Of a stretch of DNA of 64,000 nucleotides, positions 34,601 through 46,600 are shown in pieces. Both the position numbers and the translations under genes were made by a program. Under the pieces are notes generated by a model, which worked only from the letters and a program-made list of their open reading frames with translations, did not search any database and was not told where the DNA came from. The DNA comes from Echinometra lucunter. Its lineage: Eukaryota > Echinodermata > Echinoidea > Camarodonta > Echinometridae. The stretch's first letter is position 1. Each line of letters begins with the position of its first letter. The stretch spans positions 251,298 through 315,297 of the forward strand of contig CM057151.1 of the NCBI GenBank assembly GCA_029962745.1, in the 5' to 3' direction.

Positions 34601-37600
34601 AGTGATTGAAACATATTGAATGTTACAAGCAAGTACCAGTAAACTTATTCTTGAATGTATTAAAAGAAAAACAGACAAACAGATTTTCAACTGTATTCAC
34701 GTGGATGTATTATGAGTACTTCACAAACGAACAGGAAAGCTAGGTATTTTGTTTCTCACGAGTTGTTCACATATGTTTGTTAATTACAAACCAGCAGGCA
34801 CTTCGTGAGCAGCGACACTTTCTACCGGGGGACACAAGCATTGCTTTTCAAATGAGTTAATTGTTTTTCTCGAAAATAATTGTTTCATAGAGCCAATAAA
34901 AGAGAGAGAGAGAAAAAAAAACCTGAATTGCATGTAGTATCATGCACTCTAACTTTAGTACACTACAATTCATTACTGTTTAATGTTAATTTTTCAGTTT
35001 CCCCCTTGAAAAAATTTAAGTTATGGTACAAATGATTCATATCAATTTTTTAGTTTCGTTGTATAAATTTGCCCATAAACTATTTTATGATAGAAAGCAT
35101 CTGTGAAGCATTGTGTACATTGTTTTTTAAGTGTATTCCTTTGGCAGTCACAATATATCCTTTCAAATTTCATAGCTCGTACAAAAGCATTGGTGATCTC
35201 CATCGCTACAGGAAAACACCCCCCCCCCCTCAATGTTTCACTCCTCAGTGCGCTTACATAATAGGGGACTGAGGTAGCCCAACAATTTCACCACGGTCTC
35301 TTCCGTAACTACTTTACACTTTCCTGTCAAATTAATGAGCAAAATAATCGTTTATGAAGGTTACTCATGCAAAAATGTTCACAAATATTTGTGATCCAAT
35401 CAGCTCTCATTATATCACGATTTTGCACTGTGTCTGAAATGTTCTAGGATAGGTTGATTTTATCATGGATCGTTTGATAAAGGCCCTACTCTTAAAGTGA
35501 GCAGCACAAACATACATGTGTTCCTCTTTTCGCACGAGAAAAATATAATTATGTAAATGTTATATTAGTGACAAACTGCTTCTTTTTTTTTCCTTTGGTG
35601 ATGAGTAGGGTTGGGTTGAAGTAATTCTGTTTCTTGCTCCTACCATGAGCTTTAGCTGACTTTTTAGAGAGATTGCCGTTCTCTTTATAAGAAGATTTTA
35701 ATTGGCTGCTGATGTATTAAACCAGGATGATACGTCAAGTCACCATGGAAATTTCATCTAAATGTAAATTAATAAATCCTAAAGGATTTACCAGGTAATG
35801 ACATATGAATATCAAGTAAGACTGTTAGTGTTACCATCCTACTCATTTAATTGTCAGGTGGTATAAAGTCGATAATTTTTCATCTGTTTGTTGGTATTAG
35901 AAAGCCCCAAATATATTCGTAATTTAAGCTTTACTTGCTCCTTATAGCTATGCAGTAAATATTGCCTTTGTAAAGTCTAAAATAAATATTTAATTGTTTT
36001 GAAACAGGTCAAGCTGTCAAGGAAGACGACTCTCTTTCTATCATTCTCTTCAACATGGTTACTAAATTCTGCAGTGGTCATGCACCACATTTCCCTATCA
36101 AGAAAATACTGCTTCTTCTCTGGAAAACTATTCTGGTAAGTTTGAAATATTTCTCTCCTTGGAAACCATTTTAGAGTTGTAATCATAAGCTTAACCCATT
36201 CGTGACAGGAATTATTTAAAGCCTAATTTGATCAGCTTTTATTTTTCAAATTGGCAACACCAACATTTTCATTTTATTGCTACATTTTCTTATAAAATGT
36301 CATGTATCTGAAATGAATATAAATTGACAGAAATTATGATGAGAAGTCAAAAAGTTGCCAATTTGCAGGGGGAAATGGTGATTTTAAACTTTCTATCACA
36401 TTGTCAATTTAAGGATTTTAATGCTTATTTTCCTTTAAATAATTTTCAGCATCAAACAACGAAAATTGACACAACCGAAATGGGCACAGTTTGTGTAGAA
36501 TTCTTTTGCTGTTTCTGCTCATGTATTTGGTATGATTTTTAGGGCTTTGCATCAAAAGATATTAGGCCAAACCACAAAATGTGGACCTCTGCCATGAATG
36601 GGTTAACTAGTACAATTGGGTGTATTTTTGTAATTGAACTTTCTTTGCACAATGAAGCTTGTATATAGTTTTTATTTTTGTATTTTTTTAAATTAGTACT
36701 ATTTTGTCATTTGAATCAGTTAATTGCTTTAAAAGCCTCATGAAATTGCACCAAAAGTCAAATAATGAGAGTACCTCCCCTTCCAAACTTTGCAAGGATT
36801 CAAAATTTCTTGTAGGAAATTTCAAGTTCCATTCTATATCAGAGGTGAAGGATGGGTCAAGGTGATCCCTTGATCCACTTCATAATAGTCTCACTAATCT
36901 TACAATTTGATGTGTAAACTTTATAAACGTTTCTAAAAGCTTATCCATCAATAGATTTGAATTATTATTTGATAGTGCATCCCCTGAGCTTTGCTGTTGT
37001 TGATGGCATCTTTTCTACAGTTCTCATTAGGTGGTCTAGCAGACTACTCACAGATGAAACAGACTACAAGGAAAGCAGCTGGTCTACCACCTGTTCGAGA
37101 AGATACCATGTGTGTTGCCAAGACAATGAGGGCATCCTCTCCTCCAATGGCAGCAGCTGAAGTCTTTGATCCACAACGAAGGTCAACCAGACAAACCAGA
37201 AGGGTATTCTTATTAAACCTAATCAAAAATCTATCTTTATAGCTCTTTAATGCTCAGAGTTCATCTATTCTTGTTTGATTTGAAAGATACTGAGTATGCC
37301 ATAATATCAAATCATTGTTAAGTATATTTTGAGGGAAATTTTGTGTCTTTGTTTTTCCTTACATTTCGTACATAAGTGATACTACTCTTTACTATCAAAC
37401 ATATTCTGAGGTCAGGTTGATGATATAACCTTGTCCCAAATTGTTTTCAACACAATTATTGTTTTGTCTCCCTTTCTCCCTCCCTTCCTCCCTTCCTCCC
37501 TTCCTCCCTTCCTCCCTTCCTTCTGCTCTCCCTCTTCTCTCTCCCTCCCTCCTTTCCTCTCTCCCTCTCCTTCCTCCCTTCCTCCCTTCCTTCCGCTCTC

Positions 37601-40600
37601 CCTCTCTCTCTCCCTCCCTTCCTCCCTTCCTCCCTTCCATCCGCTCCTCCCTCTTCTCTCTCCCTCCCTTCCTCCCTTCCTCCCTTCCTTCCGCTCTCTC
37701 TCCCTCCCTCCTTTCCTCTCTCCCTTCCTTCCTCCCTTCCTCCCTTCCTTCCGCACTCCCTCTTCTCTCTCCCTCCCTCCTTTCCTCCTTTCCTCCTTCC
37801 TCCTTCCTCCATTCCTCCCTTCCTCCCTTCCTTCTGCTCTCCCTCTTCTCTCTCCCTCCCTCCTTTCCTCTCTCCCTCCCTTCCTCCCTCCCTTCCTCCC
37901 TTCCTTCCTCCCTCCCTCCCTCTTCTCTCTCCCTTCCTCCCTCCCTCCCTCCCTCTTCTCTCTCCCTTCCTCCCTCCCTCCCTCTTCTCTCTCCCTTCCT
38001 CCCTCCCTCCCTCTTCTCTCTCCCTTCCTCCCTCCCATCCTCCTTTCCTCTCTCCTTCCTCCTCCCTCCCTCCTCTTCTCTCTCCCTTCCTCCCTCCCTC
38101 CCTCTTCTCTCTCCCTTCCTCCCTCCCTCCCTCTTCTCTCTCCCTTCCTCCCTCCCATCCTCCTTTCCTCTCTCCCTTCCTCCCTCCCTTCCTCCTTTCC
38201 TCTCTCCCTCCCTTCCTCCCTTCCTCCCTCTTCTCTCTCCCTCCCTCCCTCCTCCCTCCCCCTTCCTCCCTCTCTCTTCTCTTTCCCTCCCTCCTTTCCT
38301 CCCTCCCTTCCTCCCTCCCTCTTTCCCTCTCTCCCTCCCTCCCTCTCTCCCTCTCTCCCTCTCTCCCTCCCTCCTCCCTCCATCCATCTCTCTTCTGTCC
38401 CCTCCCCTCTCTCTCTCTCTCTCTTTCCCTCTTAGTGCAGTTTTTTCTAATGTACCATCACTGTAACCATAGATTCCTATTTATATACTTTAATTCAGTT
38501 GGTTGTATAATTGATATATGTTTCTACCTTTTCAATTAAAAAAAAGGTTGATTTTCTGTAATTCCCAAATTATTATTCCATAGTATCAGTATCATTATTT
38601 TTGTTGATCCCCATGATGTAAGTGATCGGTTTGTATTAATGGTATGACATAATTTTCTGTAGAAACTTACATTGGTTGATTTTTAAAATGAAGTTATTAT
38701 CTATTTGATAAAATGAAGAAAAGAAAGTACAATAGTGGAAGCACACATGATTATTGCTAGTATGAATATTTGTTTATTGGAAACTGAAAATTCAGAGTTA
38801 CAGAGTAGTGCAGAGTTTGAAAAATGAAATTGGACAAAGAATAAGAAAGGTGTATAACATGACACATAATGACTGAATTATGAATGATTGAGTAAGTGCA
38901 CCAGGAGTGATCTTTTCTTTTTTAAGAATTGAACATACTTGTTCTTTGTCTAATGCTCTTAAACTTTCATTTAAGTGTTGCTTGTTTTAAGAATTAGCTA
39001 TTGCTTTGAAATTTGATACTGGTGGGTGTTTCACTTCATAGAGCAATCACTTATTAGAATATTAATGTCACTGGTCCATTCTTGGTGCTGAAGGGATGTA
39101 GGATTACATGTAGTCCCATTTGACCAATAAGATCAAGAATAACTGCAACTTTAAAGTATTCCAATCATTGCTTTCTGAAGTATGAAGAAGTACTAGATAG
39201 CAGTGTTTGCGACGCCTCCATTTTATGAAACTTAGTGCTGTAAGTTTTTAAGGATAATTTGATTAGGTTGGACCTGCAACACATGTATCCAATACCTTTT
39301 ATACATTAAGTTCAGGATGCAGGTTTCTGAAGGATTTATGGCTTTTAGTAAAGATTTTTTTTTTATTTTGGTCAAATAGGACTGCCTGTATTGCATGAAC
39401 GCTCATCTTTCTAAAATATTTATGCAGTAATAGATTCCATTGCACGGCAAAGGTAGAGAAGAGTAATGAAGGCTGTAGAACACATAAAAGCAGAGTGTTG
39501 CTGCCAAAGTCTCTTCCTGTTTTTCTTGCCTTCATATCTATCTTTGACTTGCTCTTTTCAGATGTTTGAAACAAATATGGTGTGATTTAATTTAATGTTT
39601 ATTTTTTTATTTACTGGCTAACCTGTTTTGTTCTATTTCTTTACCCCATAGGTGTAGTAATACTGACTTGCATGGTCATGTGGGTTGAAAAATTAACACT
39701 TGTCAAGTTGAAGCACATCCTAAACTATATATGGCATCTGAATATATATTTCAACAGCAGGTTTCTTTTTCAAACTTTCATCTTTTTAATGGCTGATGAT
39801 CAGTAATATGGGCTTTAATACAGAGATCTTAAAAGGGGACATTGGAAAAACTTCAAAATAATATGGCCAAAGTGAAATTGAGTTTCTGTTTAGCAAACTA
39901 GAAGAGTTTTTAATTTTTAAAGAAATATATATTTGGTATTTACTGATCAGTGAGACAAAGGAGTAAGAATATTTTTGTGAGATAAAATTATTTTGTCATT
40001 GACCCTTTCCACTTCACTCTGCTTTAAATAATGTCCTCTGTTTTCTCCAACAAATGGGAAAAATGCACCCACACACCTTTGTTTCTTGTGGAACTCAACT
40101 AATTGCCCTGACCTTTCACCCCTGACCTGACCTGATTCTGCTGTCGCTGGCGGTTACCCATCATCCATCACCGTGACCCACCCTTGACATCATTTGCTTC
40201 TCGTGTACGTGGAGTGTTGAGTAGTTACCACAGTAATGTACTGTTTCTGCAGTCATTCATAACATTTTTCTGGATTGTGGAAATTGCATCTTTATGTCTG
40301 CAAGAGTTTTGTTTCAAATGTCAGTTTTGTTGATCAGTTCCCTTACCATTTTTATAATTTTAGTGTACCTTTGTTGCATGTTTTGATTTCTAGTGGTGTC
40401 CCTTCTTGTAGCCTTAAGTTCTGTTGAAGAATAAAATGTTTGATTTTAATTGTCTAAATTGTTACTTGGACTTGATTGAACTTGTTAGAATATTGTACTC
40501 TTTTACTTGATCAACAAAAGCTTTTTGAGAAATGTTATATCTGGGCAATTGCAGAGATTTCATGGATCATTGGATATATGAATTCTATATAAATAATTGC

Positions 40601-43600
40601 ATATCCCAGGTCAGAAAGGGTAATGGATTATTATATTTCAATGATACCATGGGTCCATCATGAGGTGTTGTAGCATTAGTAAGAGCTTATTTTATACAAC
40701 TCACCCTGAGACATACAATATTCTGAATCATTTTCATACATAGTCATTGCTGTTTTGATGTTATTCTCAATACAATATCTCTCATCAACTGTGGTGCTAT
40801 AATGATAAATACCGCAGTCTAAGAGAAAGCAAGCAAAATTTGAGACATATTCAAGCAGACAGTCAGGAATGGTGGAAGAAAGTTTGTCCTTTTGCTTTTT
40901 CCTTACTTTTATTTAGCATGCTTTATCAAATCACATTGCAAGCCAGGATGTATAGGGTTACTCATGGTATATGGCTTTGAAATTAAGACTTTCTTTCACA
41001 CCTCTGTAATGTCAGTGCAAGATTCATGAATTCACTGTCATAGAGGGTATAGATAGGAACATTCAAGCATGTGTTCAATTAGAATGCACACAAGAAAAAC
41101 AACTCTGCTCAATAAGATTGCATGTATTGTGCATGAACTTGACTTATTCTAAAAAGATTTTTTTTTTTAATGCAACATTTATTTTGTAGAGACATGTTAG
41201 TCCATAACTTAGTGGTTTTTAACTATTTTCAGCATTAGCTGTAAATGTACAGATTGAAGAAGGTATTGATACATGTATAAAAGCCTATATCTGATCCTAT
41301 TCAGGATTGAGGATTTTCCTTTTGGATTCAGGAATTATGAATTTTATGACAACCTTCAAACTTACCTCTGGGAAGATATAAAGTGGCACTCATTTCCAAC
41401 TGAGAATTCAGTATGCACTTTTTCAGTTACAAGAATCACAATCTTATCCTTGAGTGAAATTTGTGACTTTGATATTGAACTGAATAGGAACTCAGGCTTC
41501 AAAATATCTGTTCTGCATTATGAGGTATAACTCCCAATTTTGCTTTGTTTTAAATTTTGCACATCAATTGTGGTAAGATCAACAAAATATCAAACCAACC
41601 CATTTTAACATTGGTATATGTAAGGCATTTTTATTGTCCAAGGATTCCAAGCCTCAGAAGTCTGCTTACAATGAATAGGTTTAACTTTAGGCAAACTTAA
41701 ACTCTACCTGAATAGGATTAGATGCATACAGTCTATAAGTACAATAAACATGCCATTTCTCCTCATGTATTGATGTAATTCATTGCTTTGCAGATATCTG
41801 TCTATTTTTTAATCAGGAAATAAGACGTCACAAATATATTTTTTAGATTTGTACATGCATAATATGTGTTTAAAAAATAAATCATATGTAATGGAAGAAT
41901 TTCATTTAATACAGTCAGGGAAATAACATGACCAAATAATATTCTGATACAAAGAATATTTTGTGTATTGTAAAGTTTGGCTGTACTAGTAGCTGCGAAG
42001 CTGGAAACTTTTGCAAAATGATTTTTTTTTTGGGGGGGGGGGGAGGAGACAGTCATCCATTGCAAAAAGTAATGTAATTGTGTCAGTTTTGATCACTTAT
42101 ATTATTGGCATAAAACTGTCACATATGTGAACCAGTCACAAAACTCAAAAAAATTCTCATGCATGCAAAAGTTTCTAGTTTTGAGAGTATTGTAGATGAT
42201 GATGATTGCTGAGAATATGCTGTCATGATATGGTAGGTAAACACTGATAAAATAAGATTTTGTTCAATGGATTGAATATAGGGTTTGGTGAAGCAGAATG
42301 GGATAGATGAACCAATGCCTGAAGATCCTAACAACCAGGATAAAGATGATGGAAATGGGAAAGAAGATGGAAGTAATGGTAGTGAAGAAGATGATGATGG
42401 GAATGGTAGACCACCTGATACTCCTAGAGAACCAAGAGTTCTACCATGGACACCTAAAGTCAGGTATATTGTATGGTCCTCTATTATTGACAATGAAACA
42501 TTGAAATGGAAGGCCGTTGATGTGTTGTATGATTTTGAAAGCCTTCCCCTTTGTAACTGTCAATTGTATGGTCCTCTATTATTGACAGTGAAACATTGAA
42601 AGGGAGGGCCGTTGATGTGTTGTATGATTTTAAAAGCCTCCCCCTTTGTAACTGTCAGTAGGAGCTCCAAATAGCTAGGTATTTTATAATGGGTTAATTG
42701 TAAATGAAGAACTGTAGAACATTTTGGAGTACTACATGATGAATGATATTGGGAAATATATAGTTTTAAAATCATCTTTATTTTATTTCCACTCATTTCA
42801 AAATCAAAATACCTGTTTTAAAATTAAAGGCATTGGCTAACATTGTTATGATTTTAAAAAAATCTCATTTTGTTACTTAAAAATGGGATAAACATTAGGG
42901 TTATAGTGTAAAAATACCAGTGTGAAAGTTTCAGAGCATAATATCCACGGGAAGTATTTTTAAATATTAGAAATGTGAACCAATGTTTGAAAATATACGA
43001 GGGTCGGTTGCATAGACCCAACGTAAGGAGTGCGCATGCGCACATGACTCAACGGACCGCACTGTGTGTATTGACGTATCACGCGGCGGAAGGCAAGTAA
43101 CGGTATTTTTGAATTCGCGCAAACGGTCCTCTTAGTTCAGTGTCTCTCGAGACGAAAGCTAATAAAATCGCGGTTTGTGTCTAACTTACAGCTTTTCCTT
43201 CCAAATTATGGTTGGTTTCAGGGTTTCTGAGTATAAATACAAGTATTCATACACATGTTTCATCTTAGTTTGAGAATTTTTTAAATCAGCTGCTCACAAA
43301 GTTAGCCAATGCCTTTAAATAGATTGATATGTTTTTCTTTTTTTATTTTGTTATGATTAACAGGCAAAGAGACTTGGACAATTTCTTGGATCACACTAGG
43401 AACAAATTTGTAGGATATCAAGTGCCAAGGTGAGTCTATAATCATAATCATCAAAACGTTTGTTATGATGTACTAGTAGTTTTGTGAAATATCATCTGAT
43501 TGACTTCATTAAAAGAATAATATCTGAGTTCAGTGAAAATGTAATTGTTTTTGTTTCAATGTTTACAGTGACACAACGACTCTAGCTGGCCTTCCACAAC

Positions 43601-46600
43601 CCATCCATGAAGGTGTACAAATTTTGAAAAAGGTTAGTTAATTTTACTTTTAATTCATATTAATAGTTTGTAATTTAGGCAAAATATATTCTTGTTGAAA
43701 TAGAGTTAATAATACAAACTTGATCTTGGAATTTAGTCTTTGATCCACAGAAAATTGAAAGGATACAAAGAAGACCTTGTGAATGCAATGATCAGGGCCC
43801 TGTTGCATAAAACTTACCATTGATGGTAACTTTGCCATCAATTGTAGCTGCCATGGAAACCATGGAATTTGATTGGCTGTTACCATGGTAGTTACCATTG
43901 ATGGCAGAGTTATCTTTGATGGTAAGTTTTATGCAGCAAGGCCCGGGTATTACAGTGCATGTATGACTTCTTCAAAATGTTGATATAAATAAAATGCCAG
44001 GATTTGTGCTTTAATGTAAAGTATTAATGGGGCATAAATCAATGCAGGAATGTAATACTGATTTAAGAATTATTTGGGGGCCTTATTTTTGTGTACTGAT
44101 TCTAATAATTCTCTTTTTATTGATAATCATTTCATTTTCAGATTTATATTTTGTTTTATCTTTCCAGCATGTGTATGTTTCACTGTGTGAATTACAAATC
44201 AAGAGAGAGGAGGAAATCAATAAAAATCCACTTTCTAAGGTAAGATGAATGAAGGTCTAACTCTGACAATGGCATTGAGTGTGTAGGATTCAGGGAAACC
44301 AGTTTGTAATTATGCTTCCACTGGAACACAAGCTAAGAAGCAATCTAACATTTGTTTGTGACTGTGTTAAAATGTTTTAATAGTTCACAAAATTAGGTAC
44401 TGATAATTATAAAATGATATCGTGGGTTTGTGTAGGCAGTATTACCTTTCAGATGTACATGTATTTTAATGTTATACAATAATGTGAATGTTTATAGAGC
44501 ACTGAAATAATAAGTATTATGAGGGACTTACTTACATGTTGCTTCATTGTATCTTTGTTATCATGTTTACAGGGAGAAGGTGACTCTGTTTCATCATCTG
44601 TAGAATATCTCTACCAATCCATGCTACCCAATTTACCCCAGTACATGGTGAGACATGTTTACTCAATGTTCTTATTATGTATGAAGAAGAAGACATAGTT
44701 CTTACGTTACATTTAGACTTTCACATTAGGCCAAGCTTCAAGGCCAAGCTTCAAGGCCACCTAGAACCAGTGTAAAAAAAAAAAAAAAAAAGGAATTTAT
44801 TTTAAAACACCTGGGTGGTATTCTGAGACCATTTTATCTCTTAAATATTTTATTCCATCTTTGAAAGTAAATGGGTATTCTGAGACCTCTTTTCATCTCA
44901 GATTTTATCATAATTTTATCTCAGTTTCTCACTTCTTGCGCACGTAGATATGATGTGTCCAGCTTTTGCCCTGATGTCCATCTTACATTTAAGGATAATA
45001 TTTTAAAAAACTTAGAGTAGGGGTTATTTTATCTCTCAGACATCTGCTGTGTTCAGTATTTCAGGATAATTATGCTGCTGGTCTTGCTATTAAAAGTATG
45101 AAAAACAGTCTATTGATCTTAATACTGAAGCATCATTCCCATTGGATAGTCATTGTGGATTTAAAGACTAATATTGTCCTTGAAATGATGCTTTTAAAGA
45201 TGTGCTAAAACTGCTGAAAATACTGAAGTCATTCTTCAAGGAAATTCTGTTGTGATAGAAGTTTAGCAAAATTTGTACAAAATAACACATTTGCACTGTA
45301 TCGCCCTATTATTGGCAAAAAGCGATTTTATTGGCTGAGCAAGATGAAAGTGCAATTTCCTATTGGTTGTTGTATCATAAATTAGCTTGTTTCGGATGAG
45401 ATGAAGTCTTGCTAAAAAGGTTCTCAGAATACCGATTTTTAAAGATGAATGGGTATTTTGTCTTACTGACTTACTGTGGAAGCGTCGTGGTCTGGTGGTT
45501 CTGACTCTCGTCTTTCAATCAGAGGGTCGTGGGTTCGAATCCCAGCCATGGCGTTAATTTCCTTCAGCAAGAAATTCATCCACATCGTGCTGCACTCAAC
45601 CCAGGTGAGGTGAATGGGTACCTGGCAGGAATTTATTCCTTGAAATGCTTGCGCGCTGTAAACGGCTGCCGGGCTAAAGCCAGGGTAATAATATCCAAGT
45701 CCTTTGGAAGCGCATAGAGACGTTATATCATAATGTGATATGCGCTATACAAGAACTGTATATTATTATTATTATTATTACTGACTTAGAATCTCAGATT
45801 TTGTCTCAGATAAAAAAAGGAATTTCAGAATACCACCCCAGATGCTAGCCATGTAGCTGGTGTCTAGCCCAGATCTTCTTCATTAGATTATTCTTATCTT
45901 CACTCTCTTTGATATTTCTAAGGGACATGCTAAATGTTCATCACTGTAGTGCTATTATCTATAGACACGTTGCTTATGATTCTTAATCTGATACATTCCC
46001 TCATGTAGATATCTCTGTTAATAGACAGTTGTTTATGATTCCTAATCTGATACATTCCCTCATGTAGATATCTCTGTTAATAGACAGTTGTTTATGATTC
46101 CTAATCTGATACATTCCCTCATGTAGATATCTCTGTTAATAGACAGTTGCTTATGATTCCTAATCTGATACATTCCCTCATGTAGATATCTCTGTTAATA
46201 GACAGTTGTTTATGATTCCTAATCTGATACATTCCCTCATGTAGATATCTCTGTTAATAGACATTTGCTTATGATTCCTAATCTGATACATTCCCTCATG
46301 TAGATATCTCTGTTAATAGACAGTTGCTTATGATTCCTAATCTGATACATTCCCTCATGTAGATATCTCTGTTAATAGACAGTTGCTTATGATTCCTAAT
46401 CTGATACATTCCCTCATGTAGATATCTCTGTTAATAGACATTTGCTTATGATTCCTAATCTGATACATTCCCTCATGTAGATATCTCTGTTAATAGACAT
46501 TTGCTTATGATTCCTAATCTGATACATTCCCTCATGTAGATATCTCTGTTAATAGACAGTTGTTTATGATTCCTAATCTGATACATTCCCTCATGTAGAT

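Noticed and set aside
37395..38466. Several overlapping ORFs over 300 codons on both strands
   Set aside because: They arise from the homopyrimidine tract, which lacks stop codons by composition. STRIP exon 9 is upstream and this is intron.
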